The notes beneath the pieces are model-generated. The model saw only the letters and a list, made by a program, of their open reading frames with translations, did not search any database and had not been told where the DNA came from. A stretch of 64,000 nucleotides of DNA, from the IMG/VR virus record IMGVR_UViG_3300030012_001865, positions 1-64,000 of that record. One strand, given 5' to 3'. The DNA comes from a virus. The position numbers were made by a program, and so were the translations under genes. Below are positions 7,051 through 19,200 of this stretch, in pieces (within the stretch, counting starts at the first letter, position 1; every line of letters begins with the position of its first letter).

Positions 7051-9281
7051 TTCTTTAATACTTTTGTAGTGCTTGTATTACCATCATATGTTACACTAAA
7101 ATTATATATACCTGCAGGTAGTAAACTTACATCTAATTGATTTAATCCTTTTGTAGTATGTTTTTCTTTAACTTGTATTACAAGTTTACCTGATATATCA
7201 TATACCTCTATACCTACAGGACCGTTTGTTAATATGTTTAACATATCACCCATAGGATTAGGATACATAACTATATTGTGCCCTCTTAGTAAATCTCTTG
7301 TATCTAATGGACTATCCCAAGAACAACTCCAATATATTTGTTGACATTTGTCATCCCATTCGTTATTACAACAATAAGGATCTATCATAATAACCCAAGC
7401 GTAACATGTATCATTTAGCCAGTATGGTATACCAGGTCCATCAATACAGCCTGCATCATATAAACACTCTGCTTCTGTATTAGCAAACACATCGTAGTTA
7501 TAAGCACTTGCATCCATACAACCTTCTACTATTAACTCACACTCATCTTCAGCATTAGCTAGTGGATCATAATTAAACGCTGTACTATCCATACAGCCAT
7601 ATATAAATGGTACACAACTAAAATCTTCTGTATTAGCCTCTTCATTATAGTTAAATGCTTCTGGGTCAGTACAACCTAGAACTGTAATAAAACAAGAACC
7701 ATTATCAACGTTAGCTATAGGATCATAGTTATCAGCTAAAGTATCCATACAACCAAAATACAAACAAGACCCGTCTTCTGTATTAGCAGCAAAGTTATAG
7801 TTCCATGCTATTTCATCCATGCAACCAACAACTACTGCTACACAACTTTCGTCATCTACATTAGCAAGTGAGTCATAGTTAAATGCGAAGGGTGAGGTAC
7901 AACCTTCTACTATTTCAATACAAGAACCGTCATCGGTGTTTGCGTCAGAGTTATAGTTCAAAGCTTGTTCATCCAAGCACCCGTATACTTTAGGTATGCA
8001 ATAATCTCCACAAAATGGAAGAGCATTGTACACATACCAAAACGGCGGCTTGTAAGGTTTAAGTGCTCCCTGCCCATTATTAGAAAATGGGAACACACCA
8101 CCTTGAAGTGTTACATCACCGTTTGAGTTAATAAGTCTAAATGAGTTATGCATAGTCTGGAATGCAACTTCTGCAGGAGGAGTTTGCGGACTAGCTATTT
8201 CAAAGTAATATACTTTAACAGGTTTATCTGTTTCTAGTGTTATACCAAACTCTTGTGAGTAAGAGCCAGGTCCCATAGTATATGTACCAAGAATACTATC
8301 TTCTTGTACTACACCTATGTAGCAATCACCCCAACCGTCACCACCATCATCTTCTATAACAAGAGTGTAGTTACATGTAGGTACAATTTCGTTTAGTGTA
8401 GCTTGTGGATTAAAGTTAAATGCATTAGGGTTTATACATCCTAGTGTGTGTAATGTTTCACAGCTGCCATCATCAAAGTTAGCGCCTGGGTTGAACTCTA
8501 TATATGTATTGTTAGTACAACCTTCTACTATAGGTAAATCACATTGCTCTAACCATATAGGGCCAGAGTATGCAGCGTTACCAAAACCTGGTTCTGGTAA
8601 AGCCCATAGTGTGTCTAAACTACCACATGGTTCTGCATCACCAAGTATAATAAAGTCTCCATCTGTACCACCGAACAAAGATCCTTCTAAACCGTCACCG
8701 TATGTATCACTTAGTATAAGTTCTACACCTGTTTCAGGTACACATAAATCATATATAATAGTTTGATTAGCTTCTTCATAAGAATACTCACCAGCTGTAA
8801 CACTTTCTACAGGTTGTCCGTTAGACAGATCTGTTAGTATCCAACCTGTCTCACCAGGGTATTGATCTAGTGTAAGTTTAAAAATCATTTTAGCTTCTCC
8901 GTCAGAGCAGCTTATACCTACACAGCTGTTGTCATCAACTTGCGCCCAAGGATTAAAGTTAGGCGCCTCTGGGTTAGTGCATCCAAATACAGGATACTCA
9001 CATGTACCATCATTAAAGTTTGCTTCAGGTACATAGTTTAAAGCCAACATGTCTGTACAGCCTGGTACAGTATCTATAGGTAATGGGCAGTCTTCTGCAT
9101 CATACCCAAACTCTTCACAGTTAAAATCTATTACGTTTCCGTTCCATGTGTATGAACCGTCATCGCAAAAACCATCACCTAACCAAGCAGTAGGTGCAAC
9201 TGTTCCAAAGCAATCTAGAATAGTATCTTGTGCTGTAACTGTTAGACTTAAAACTAGAAATAAATAAAGTAATTTTCTCAT
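7047..9281 (-). CDS. Secreted repeat protein with T9SS C-terminal sorting domain
   Basis: A 744-residue protein with a signal peptide (MRKLLYLFLVLSLTVTAQ). Residues about 24-65 form an LNR/Notch-like calcium module (WLGDGFCDDG ... DCP). Residues 74-608 hold eleven cysteine-framed GC(T/M)DP-type repeats, interrupted by two DxGDG-type domains (DTYGDGLEG and DDGGDGWGD). A Cys/Trp-rich stretch follows. Residues 669-744 are a type A T9SS sorting domain, with YPNP near its start, VYDISGK, LDVSLLPAGIY and a final KVLKK. It should cross the inner membrane by Sec and be displayed or released by the host T9SS. No metalloprotease or enzyme motif is visible, so an adhesive or masking role is inferred. 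Confidence 0.9.
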   Translation of the reverse strand: MRKLLYLFLVLSLTVTAQDTILDCFGTVAPTAWLGDGFCDDGSYTWNGNVIDFNCEEFGYDAEDCPLPIDTVPGCTDMLALNYVPEANFNDGTCEYPVFGCTNPEAPNFNPWAQVDDNSCVGISCSDGEAKMIFKLTLDQYPGETGWILTDLSNGQPVESVTAGEYSYEEANQTIIYDLCVPETGVELILSDTYGDGLEGSLFGGTDGDFIILGDAEPCGSLDTLWALPEPGFGNAAYSGPIWLEQCDLPIVEGCTNNTYIEFNPGANFDDGSCETLHTLGCINPNAFNFNPQATLNEIVPTCNYTLVIEDDGGDGWGDCYIGVVQEDSILGTYTMGPGSYSQEFGITLETDKPVKVYYFEIASPQTPPAEVAFQTMHNSFRLINSNGDVTLQGGVFPFSNNGQGALKPYKPPFWYVYNALPFCGDYCIPKVYGCLDEQALNYNSDANTDDGSCIEIVEGCTSPFAFNYDSLANVDDESCVAVVVGCMDEIAWNYNFAANTEDGSCLYFGCMDTLADNYDPIANVDNGSCFITVLGCTDPEAFNYNEEANTEDFSCVPFIYGCMDSTAFNYDPLANAEDECELIVEGCMDASAYNYDVFANTEAECLYDAGCIDGPGIPYWLNDTCYAWVIMIDPYCCNNEWDDKCQQIYWSCSWDSPLDTRDLLRGHNIVMYPNPMGDMLNILTNGPVGIEVYDISGKLVIQVKEKHTTKGLNQLDVSLLPAGIYNFSVTYDGNTSTTKVLKK
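7050..7277 (-). other. T9SS type A sorting domain (coding segment)
   Basis: This segment encodes residues 669-744 of the secreted repeat protein. It shows the order expected of the Por-secretion tail (TIGR04183): YPNP, a short strand pair, VYDISGK, a basic stretch, LDVSLLPAGIYNFSV and a terminal Lys-rich strand. In cellular proteins this domain is recognised by the T9SS and removed or replaced by a lipopolysaccharide anchor by PorU. Confidence 0.9.
7458..9062 (-). repeat. Array of eleven GCTDP-type protein repeats
   Basis: Coding repeats within the T9SS-sorted protein. Each unit is about 22-24 residues, with Gly-Cys at the start, an Asn-Tyr-Asn/Asp-Pro centre, an Asp-Asp-Gly-Ser-Cys end and 1-5 linking residues. 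Two non-repeat domains (about 8450-8900 and 8000-8400) interrupt the array. Units are diverged at the DNA level, so this is an old array and not a recent tandem duplication. The paired Cys of each unit probably form one disulfide. Confidence 0.85.
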
Positions 9282-9463
9282 TTCTTTTTTCGTCTAGTAG
9301 TTCTTTTCTTTGCTGGTCTTTTCTTTGCAGTCTTTGCAGCACGTTTAAAGTTAGCCGCTGTAGGAGCTCCCTTGCTCCCAGGCTTTCTCATTTTTTCTCC
9401 ACTACCTGCTTTTATTCTTTTTCTTTTAGCGTGGATGTTTGCGTATAGTCCTCGTTTTGCCAT
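9278..9463 (-). CDS. Small histone-like basic protein
   Basis: A 61-residue protein, more than a third Lys or Arg, with no acidic cluster: MAKRGLYANIHAKRKRIKAG, then MRKPGSKGAPTAANFKRAAK and a Lys/Arg tail. This N-terminal block is familiar from small proteins of many marine phages. A DNA-binding role, co-packaged or condensing, is inferred from charge. It overlaps the T9SS-cargo gene start by 4 nt. Confidence 0.75.
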   Translation of the reverse strand: MAKRGLYANIHAKRKRIKAGSGEKMRKPGSKGAPTAANFKRAAKTAKKRPAKKRTTRRKKK

Positions 9464-9467
9464 AATC

Positions 9468-9680
9468 TTATTTTTTAGCGAATTTTTCTACACCTGAGAT
9501 TCCAAAACAGCCAAGCACTACCCATACAAATGAATCATATACAAACTCATTTATTACAAGGTCAGCGCCTACCCATCCTGTTACTAGATCAGCTACCATA
9601 ATCATACACATAACCGCAAAGGCTATAAACCCTACGATAGCTTTTTCATTCCAGTTGTTGTTGTCTTTAAAAATTTCCAT
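9468..9680 (-). CDS. Two-helix membrane protein, holin-like
   Basis: A 70-residue protein with two hydrophobic segments (IVGFIAFAVMCMIMVADLVTG and FVYDSFVWVVLGCFGISG), separated by a short acidic turn and followed by a Lys-rich end (VEKFAKK). Size and shape fit small phage holins or antiholins. Since a 3TM holin lies beside the endolysin, this may be a second holin or antiholin. Its start overlaps the preceding small basic gene's stop by one base. Confidence 0.65.
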   Translation of the reverse strand: MEIFKDNNNWNEKAIVGFIAFAVMCMIMVADLVTGWVGADLVINEFVYDSFVWVVLGCFGISGVEKFAKK

Positions 9681-9838
9681 TAATACTTTTTCTTAACCAT
9701 TTTAAGTCCTTTCTTAGCTTTTCTAGGTTTCATAACCTTGGCTCCTTTTTTAGCATATCCCATTTTGTTACGAACTGCTTTAGGTAATTTTCTTAAGCCT
9801 TTACCTTTCTTACCTGCTGGTGCTTTTTTCATTGCCAT
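9680..9838 (-). CDS. 52-residue Lys-rich basic protein
   Basis: A small ORF from ATG 9838 to TAA 9680: MAMKKAPAGKKGKGLRKLPK, then AVRNKMGYAKKGAKVM and a Lys-rich end. About 20 of 52 residues are Lys or Arg. The stop overlaps the next ATG (TAATG), the same junction used throughout this operon, which supports it as real. It is the second of two very basic small proteins in 600 bp. DNA or RNA binding is inferred. Confidence 0.65.
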   Translation of the reverse strand: MAMKKAPAGKKGKGLRKLPKAVRNKMGYAKKGAKVMKPRKAKKGLKMVKKKY

Positions 9839-9956
9839 AATCTTGTTGTTTTAATTTTTTACGATTGTACTTTTTTTTATTTTTCTGAACTTTTGGAGAT
9901 GTTTGTTCCCAGATCTCGTCAGGCGTCAGATTTACCCATTTATAATTCTTACTCAT
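9810..9956 (-). CDS. 48-residue basic protein
   Basis: A small ORF from ATG 9956 to TAA 9810: MSKNYKWVNLTPDEIWEQTS followed by PKVQKNKKKYNRKKLKQQ. The PKVxKNKKKYNRK pattern is familiar from tiny marine phage proteins. It overlaps the upstream gene by 8 nt (ATGAGTAA) and the downstream basic-protein gene by 29 nt. Function unknown. Confidence 0.6.
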   Translation of the reverse strand: MSKNYKWVNLTPDEIWEQTSPKVQKNKKKYNRKKLKQQDYGNEKSTSR

Positions 9957-10236
9957 AATACGCTAATACTGATCCACTATCTAATTCTATAGACTGAAAC
10001 TTTCCATATATTGTAGTTCCTGCTGTTATAGTAAAATCAGCGACATCTTCTATAAAAGACATGTCACATTCACTAGCATCTACCACTGCAGTAGTTAATG
10101 CAGTTATTGCACAGAAAGGTCCTGTATGCTCAACAGTGTCATCTATTAATATTACTTTAGTATTTGATCCCATAGTCCTAGAAAGCATTGTATGCAATCC
10201 AGCTATTTGTTTTGATAAATCTCTATTTCTATCCAT
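9949..10236 (-). CDS. Small structural-type protein
   Basis: A 95-residue protein with a short N-terminal helix (DRNRDLSKQIAGLHTML) and a beta-rich remainder (GPFCAITALTTAVVDASECD, then TITAGTTIYGKFQSIELDSG), ending in YYE. This pattern of Ala/Thr/Gly strands is common in small virion proteins of marine phages. It directly follows the giant fibre gene, so an accessory tail or decoration role is likely. No enzymatic motif is seen. Confidence 0.65.
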   Translation of the reverse strand: MDRNRDLSKQIAGLHTMLSRTMGSNTKVILIDDTVEHTGPFCAITALTTAVVDASECDMSFIEDVADFTITAGTTIYGKFQSIELDSGSVLAYYE

Positions 10237-10248
10237 TTTATTTTATTT

Positions 10249-13200
10249 TTAACATGTTCTACAATATTCAGCATTACATAAAGCTGATAATTTTTCTTTA
10301 TACTTTTCATATTTAGTTTGATTCATCTCTTCTTTAGAAGCTATCAATCCTTTATATAATGCATATATTTCTAAAGCTTCATCCGCTTGTTGGCTTTCAC
10401 AATTAGAGAGGTCTAATGCAAATAACTTTTCTTGTACACATTTTAAGAATACCCCTTCTACACAAGATCCATCATCAACTGTAGCTAATGGATTATAGTT
10501 AGAAGATGTTCTATCTGTACAGCCGTATACTTCGTTTTTAATCTGGAAAGGATAAGCTTTTATAGATGAAGTATTGTAAGGATAAGTTATTATTCTAGAG
10601 TATAAAATTATTCCGTTTTCATCTATAATTTCAAATTTATAAGAACCGTTTACTGTAGATCTAGTTGGTTGAGTGTTTCTACTTCCTACAACAAACTTGG
10701 ACATTAAAACATATCTATCATATCCTTTTACAATAATGTATTCGGTTGCAATTGAATCATCAACCAAATCGTCATTAGATATATCAGCAACTATTTTACT
10801 AGACTGCGCATCTACAATACGAATAGAATTACCTCCAGTTAAACTTAAAGTTTCGCCTGGCTCAGTTGAAATCTTAAACATAATTTTAGTACTTGCATCA
10901 TTATCTAAACTAGTTGCAATATTACATCTAGGAGAATCTACAAAAGTAATACCTTCTAATCCACATCCTACACTACAGTTTGGAGAGTTTGGATTAGTTG
11001 TAAAAGTATTATCAGACCCTAAGTTTAATAAAGTTCCTGTTCCTAGTCCAGTAGCTCCATAGTAAATACTGTGAAGTATATTAGTACCATTTCTAATATT
11101 GATAGTTACATTTTCAAATCTAGGATGTTGTTCAAATCCAATAGGTAAGAAATAGTAACATCCTGAACCTTCTAAAGTATCATAGTAAACTTTAGAATCA
11201 TCTTGTGTTTCCATATATTCACCTAGTGTAGGATCATACTGTCTAGATAAAACCACAAGGTTATCATGATTATATATAATCCATTCTTGAGGCATTATAG
11301 TTGAAGAGTAATTATTAAAATTATATCCATTAATTACACTGTCTCGATATATAGTCTCAATATTAAATCCTGTTTGAACCTCTGTTACAGGCTCTATACA
11401 TACTGTATTTGGATCAGTTAAGTACTGACAGTATTGACACTCAGGTGCTTCGTTTACATAACTTAAAGCTTGAGGGTCACAACATACTGGAGTCTCTACC
11501 ACATTAAAACAAGGAGGGAATTCGCATTCATATCCTGTAGAAGAACATTCTTGGCACGGTCCTAAATTTGCAGGATCTACACCATTTAAAGCTTCTGGGA
11601 AATCAGTGCTGCAACATACCTGCTCTAACTGAGGAGGACAGAACTCACACATATCTTCAGAAGGATAACAATCTAAAGTATCTTGAGGTGCTGACATGTC
11701 TAAAGTTTGTGTAGCAGGATCCCAGTTAGGACACTCTGATAGTTGTTGCAAATTATAGTTAAGAGCGTTAGGATTTGTACATACAGGTATACTTGGAATT
11801 TCTTCTTCATCACAAAGTCCATCACAATCAGCATCTCTATTACCGATACAGAATGCATTGGATACATCTATCTCAGTTGCTATTTGCACACCTGCCTCTG
11901 CAGTATTATATATAACATAATAAACAACTGATAAATGAACTCCATTAGGTTCAGCAGCCCATACGGAATGATCATCTACATGATAAACTGGTTCATATAA
12001 AGTTATACCAGGCAATGGGTAAACGTCCATATCGTAATTACCAGTGGTTTGATCATACTTTAATTCTCCTACTCTTCTCATCTCAAAGTTTAGTGCATTT
12101 GGACAACTTTCACCTGGTACATGAACATCTCCATAATTTGGATGCGCTGGATCTGGAATCATTGCTTCAGCACTTCTTGTTGAATGTATCATAAAGTTGA
12201 CACTTTCAGAAGTCCAACCAGTACCATCCGATATAGCTCTTTCTCCTGTTCTAGGATTTAAAATTATTAGACTTGTTGCTCCTGCAGGTAAATTAACTGC
12301 TGCTTGCTGGAACATAGTATGGACTGGATAACCTGATGCTCCTCCTCTAAATATTCCAAAGGATGGATTAAACTGGTCGTTCTGTTCCGTACTATAAAAC
12401 ATTCCATCTTCTCTTACTTCAAAAGCAACAACGTTGTTACTTGTAATATTATTACTAATAGCTCCATAAGTAGAAGAAGTTATTGTCTCGTCAATTTCAG
12501 ATCCATCAACTTCATAGTCATGGAAGTTATGAGCATAGAAAGGAGGATAGAAATAAATTCTTGTTTGAGATAGACCACCATTTATTTCTGGGAAAGGAGA
12601 TAGACGCTGAACCATTCCTTCAAAGTGATCAAACTTATTATATCTACCTACGTTACCACCAAAGATAAAGTAACCAGGAACAGGTAATACTTTATTAACA
12701 TCTTTTTCAATATCAAATACATTAACCATAAGATTAGTCCAAACATCAACATCGCTTCTAAACTCATTCCAACGGTACATGCTTCTAACTCCAAACATCC
12801 AATTCTTATTATTATCAATTCCCCAATCTTGAGGAAAGAAAACATCTACAGATCCGTCTACTAAACCATCTCCCCAATAAATAGCTGCGCCACATAGTGA
12901 GCTTCCACCATTATTATATACAAAATCATCGCATGTTGGCCACTCGCCTTCTACTTCATACTGACAAGAACCATCATCAACATTTGCCAAAGGGTTGTAA
13001 TTTAAAGCGTCTGGGTCCATACAACCTGGAATAGGCATAATACAAGAACCGTCATCTACGTTAGCTAGTGGATTGTAATTTATTGCCTCAGGATTTGTAC
13101 AACCATAGATAGGTTCAAAATCATTTTCACAAGAACAAGTATCTCCAACTACTGTTGGGAATAATTGATTACCAAATTCATCAAGACCACACTCTACTCC

Positions 13201-16200
13201 ACAACAAGGATCTAATTGCATACAGCCTCCATTACAAGAATTTGTACTTTGGTTTACACACGAAAAACATTCACCATATACGTGAGGACAAGCCTCAGCA
13301 TTAGTTAAATGTACTCCATCGACAATTACAGCTACTCCCTCATCATAGGCTAACTGTTGACAATATGAAGTATAGTCACATGAACCATCATTTATTGTAG
13401 CAGTAGGATCGTAGTTACATGCTGCTGGGTCTGTACATCCTGCACATGATTCGTAATCACACTCACACGGATGTCCTTGAATAGTAACAAAACTAGGAGT
13501 CTGAGGATGACCGCCATCACCAGGAGGAGTTCCTGGATTAATCACATACTGATTACATTCATAAGTGTGCGCTGGATCATAGTATTGACACGAGTTAGGG
13601 TCTGTACAACCATAACAAGAATAATCACAGCAAGAACCGTCTTCACATTTTACAGGAACAACCCCTTCAGGAATTACTACGTTATCACTTTGATAATAAT
13701 TACAAGCAAAAGAATCAAAACAAAAGCCTTGTTCGTTATATTCACAACAATCAGGATCGCAAGGAATAGTCGCATTAGGATCATAATTTGTTGCTAACGG
13801 ATCCATACAACCTTTACAATATCCCTCTTCTAAGCCTGTACCCCCTCCAACACATCCACATCCTTGCGGGTCGTCGTAAGCAGGTGTACCATTAAGATCA
13901 TTTACACAATCTCCATTACAGTCAAAGAAATAATCAAATTTATTACCATACTGATCTTCACCTCCACAATCACATTGTACTTGATCTTCCCAAGTTGTTA
14001 TACCTGGATAGAAAGTATTGTTTACTGCTATATAAGAATTATGCGCTACTTCCGAATTAACACATGCACCAGTACAATAGTCTAGGAAAGGCTGAGTATT
14101 GAACATACCTGGCGGTACATACGGACTATAACCCGCTCCTGCTGGATTGGTGTTTTGCCATTGAACACCTGTATTAGGATAACACTGTCCGTCACACCCT
14201 ATGATATGATTACAAGGATCGTATGATCCTGTTTGATTATTACCAATACAATAATCACATGGGTTAGGACCGTTTGGATCTGGCTCAAGAACATAGCACA
14301 TTGCTGGATATGAACAAGCTCCGTACTGAGTCCCTATAGAGCTTATTAGATTCGCCAGATATGGATGATCACAAAGAAATGTTGCCGTATCTGGATTTCC
14401 AAGACCATCTCCATTTGCATCTAAATAGAATGTCGATACTGTACAGTCAGCACAATACATTGGATCTCCAGGACATTTTCCTGCACAATCTTCTTCAGCC
14501 TCTGAACAGTTAACTTGTTTAAGTCCTGTAAGAGCAGAGTGATCTAATCGTCCCCATTTCTGTCCGCTTCTAGTATTGTCTGGTATAAGTATACCAGTAG
14601 TAGCGTCTTCATTGTAAGCACAGAAATATCTTGGTTCTGTAGACATTCTAAAAGCGTCTTCTGTTACATCACTATAAGTAATTTCTCCTGAATCGTTTAT
14701 AGAAGCTGTTTGATAAGTGTAGTCAAATATTTCATGGTACAATCTAAGTAAAGATGATGTTTGAGAAGGGTCTGTGTTAGTTGGAAGACTAACACCGCAA
14801 TCACAATAATATTGGCCCTCAGGTGATCCATTAACTTCACTATAAGAAACGCCCGAACTAGGAACTACAAAAGCTGGATCAATAGTTCCTTGTATAACTT
14901 CTATTGTTTCTCCGTCTATAGTATATATATCTGTTAAAGTTGTATCATAATTACATCCGCAAGGCGTACTTACATAGACTGCTCCTTCACAATCACAATA
15001 GACGCTTGCAAATTCTGGTTTAACATCAGTTGAATTACATTCACAATATGTAGGTTGTGGTGTTCCGTTGCAGTCGCAGTAACCTAACATAGGAGTGTTG
15101 TTTTGTGCTCCGTCGCATTCACACGTAGGTCCTTCTGGAGATTCACATAATGTCGCATCAAAAACAATAGTAGACCCTTCAGGTAACCCTTCTGGGGCAA
15201 CATAATTACAAGCAGCACTATCTCCACATAATCTAAATTGACATTTACTATTGTCAATAAGTGCAGCAGGAAAATCAGGATCTTCTACAGAACTATCATA
15301 ATTATGTGCTAATGTATGTCCGCAAACACTACATGAATAGTTCCATTCAGCACTGTCTGGTTTCATACAAACTCCACATAAATCTCTTCTGTTTCCTGTA
15401 CCACACCCACAGTCATCATAGTTATATACACAAGAGTTATCATCTATATCAGCTTGAGGATTATAATTACAGGTTAGGTATCCAGCATCTGGATTTCCAG
15501 GATCGGTACATCCATATATTATAATTTCTTGATTTGTTATCTCTCTTACATTATATACAACAGGATTAAAAAATTGCTGATAAACATTTATTTCTGGACT
15601 ACTTGTGTCCCCATCCCATCCAAAAAGAATGTCACCATTGTTTTGTTTATATGTATTCCAATCAGAAGCAAAAGTATAACTATTTAAATTATAGCCTTGA
15701 ACTGTTCTTGAAATACCTCTACCTATACTTCTTTCAGTTTCTATAATTTTTCCTAAAGTAGGAACATATCCTGCAGTTGAAGAAATTAGAATATCTCCAG
15801 CTGCATCTTTAAATATTCCAGAAACCCATATATTATTAAAGTCATTATTAAATGCATTAGTACTAGAATTTGCGTTAACGTTTAACCCAAAATAATTAGT
15901 TTCTTGGGTTGGGTCTATATCGTCTATAGCAAAATGCTGTCCAGCAATAGAACCAAGCTCATAGTCAGCCCCTCCTATATTAACAACTTCAGTAAGGTAA
16001 CAATATATACCAGTACCAGCTAATGTATTTGCCTCAATGTCTTCTATAAATGCAGTAAAATCAAATTTTAAAATTCTATTAGCTACAGGAATAGCGGCTT
16101 CCATTGTAATTGCTAAACTGTTCCCTGAAGAATTAGTATATTTTCTTCCTGAGTAAGTAGTTTCAACTAAAATTATATACTGACTACCGTCTTCTGCTAT

Positions 16201-19200
16201 TTTAGAAAATACAGCATCTGTATATAAAGCACTGTTGCCATAATTTGCACCTATAGTTGTAAGGTCATAATTTATACCGCAACTTCTAGTAGGTGTTACA
16301 TTGTGGTATATAAGTTCTCCAGCGTTTGTATTTTTATTACCGCCAGGATAACCTTGCATACCCCAATCACCATTACTTGCTATACCATTATTAAGATAAT
16401 CTATTTTATTATCATGTACACCTGGTGAAATATCACAAGCTTTATAATCATATAAAAGTTTTAAATTTGAAAATCCTGTTCGATCGAGAATTTCATGTAT
16501 AAATATTCTACCTTTCCAAATAGTAAACATATGTCTACTATCTTCACTAATAGTAGTAAAAGTATTTTGCATTTGGTTTTTATCCCACAATCTGTGAACT
16601 TCGCTCTCACTCCCTTCTAAGCGAGGAAAATTTAATCCGTCACTATATATAGGTCTTGAAGGATCTGAGAAAGGGACCATAATACCTGTTACAGTTCCGT
16701 TGTCAATGTAAAATACTTTTAATTGTAAAGTACCATTAAAACCTTCTATATACTTTTTACGACTTCCTCCACCATCGTTAAGACTTGCATACCGTTCTCC
16801 AGGGTAAGATCCTAAACAAAATGTTAGAGCTCCTACATAAGCTCCATCCGCAGCAGTTTTTGGAAAATTAAATACATTATAAAAGTCTTCATTTACAAAA
16901 CGATCTTCTCCTCCTTGAGCTTTAAGATCACGGCTAGGGCCTCCACCTAAACCTGTAAAATTACTACTTACTTTACTGTCGTCATTAGCTGGTGTAAAAT
17001 ATTTTTGGCCATCAGCTACTCCTGAAAGAAGTAAATTATTATTATTAAAAATACATTGGGTATCACTAACAGCGGTACCTTTCATAAAATCTATTTCAAC
17101 TGCTCTAAGTTGAGTTCTATTATAAGTATCCTGATTAAATCCTTCACCTCCGAACGTGTGTAGAAATATAACAACTCCTTTACTTGCTCTTGAGTCAAAT
17201 CCAAATGCAATATTTTGTTGGGTATTTCTTAAACCACTTATATATACTTGGTCCTCGCTAACATCAGCAATACTACCATTTATATATGTACTTGGGTCAT
17301 ATGCTATAGCAGGACTGTTAGGGTTCAAAGGCACCTTACTAGCCATAGATGTTCGATATATTTCGCTACCTGTTCTATCAAATATAACTAAGTCTCTACC
17401 GCCTCTTCCAGTAAAATCGTAAGCTGAATAAGTTAGTATATGATCAAATTCAGAGCTACCTAAACATGTTTCTGTTTCTTCACTAGGAACCGCAAGAGGA
17501 TCACAAATACGTTGCTCTTGAACTATAAACAGCCCATTACCCGCGTCATCTGTAAGTATTCCACTTTGTAGCATTTTTTCTCTATGCCCAAAAGCAGATA
17601 ACTCATTAGTTTTATTTATAGAGTACCCTGCTATTCCTGGCATACCATACTCATGAGTAATATTACTTAATGGAGTAAATGATTTAAAAGAGTATTCACT
17701 ATCAGTGTGATCTATACGTTCTACAAGTTTATCAGGGAAAACAAATTTATTAACTCTTCCGTAGGCACTAAAAGTTGTAACTACGTCAAATAAATTTGGA
17801 AGTTGGAATTCTGGATCTAGCAGCAGTACATTTTCTAATAAAGGAAGTTCTACTTTATTTTGTATAGCTTTTAAATCTAAATTAACTCCAGTAGAATTAT
17901 ATAATAAAGATACAGTAGAATCTAATAACGTTGCACTTAAAGTACTATTCATAGAAGCAGCTACTAAAGCATTTCCTTTCATAAAAAAGTTAGGTTCTAC
18001 ACCAGCACTATTAGAAAGTTCTATAATACTTTCAAGTATATTGTCTATAGGTAATATTTGATTACCTTCTTTAATTGTATACTTATATACTTTATTAAAC
18101 TCATCTACTGGGTCATATGCAATTACAAACATATATTGACCGCTTCTAGAAAATTCAATATCTATCGGGCTTCTATCGATTCCATCAGTACCTAAGCCGA
18201 CAGGAAGATGTTCTAAATATCCTAAATGTGTATCTCCTATAGAGTTTTCTGCATAATTACTATCAAAAGTATTAGGAACAAAAGTACACTGTACCCTATC
18301 CCATTCCATAAGAATAATACCCCATTGAGTAGTCATAGCTACTAAACCAAATCTAGAAAGCTCATCTTGTATAATAAATTTTGTAAAAACAGCACCATCT
18401 ATACCTTCTTGAGCTACATTAGTATCTAAAAGTTTAGTTGTAGGGTTCCATTTTTTAGTTTGTATATCAGATATTTGAGTAAACCCTTTATCTCCTGTAA
18501 AAGGAAATTCATATATACCCCAAGAGTTATCAAATGTTGCAGAGTTATCACTATCTGGATAAGCATCTTTATCTCCACTAGAAGTTACTTGGTAATTTTC
18601 ATACTGTTCTACAGTCAAAGAATCTATCTCAGCATTTCCACCGTATAATGGAAGTTGTTCAGAAATATCTAAATTACCAGAAATATTCATAATTACTAAC
18701 TCTTTCCTATTGTTAATAATTACTGCAGAATATCCTGTATTTACAAAAGAGTGATGTTTAAAAGTTACAAAAGCAATGTTAGAATTAGTTGCGACAGCTG
18801 CAGAGTTTTGATCTTTTCCTTCTATATTTAAAGAAAGCTCTGTGTCATCTAACTTATAAGAACTAAATTCAGAAAAATTACCAGAAGCAGATCCAAGAGC
18901 GTCATCACAGGGTTGTATAACTTCTCCATTATCTAAATAATTATCGCGCTCTGTAGATAATTTAAATATTCCTAAATTAGGAAGTTCGTTAGTATTAGAA
19001 TAATAAGTACTTATTACTAAAAATTCTTTATCATTTAACTTAGCTCCAACTAAATCTTTTGAAACTAAGTCAGAAGTATATGTAAATTGTTCTCCATAAC
19101 TATGAGGAGTTCCTGTAAATGTAGGTATAGATGTGTAACTACTATTAAGTTTATAACCAAGAACATCAGTAAAAACTAGTCGTTCTGTATTAGTTTTATA

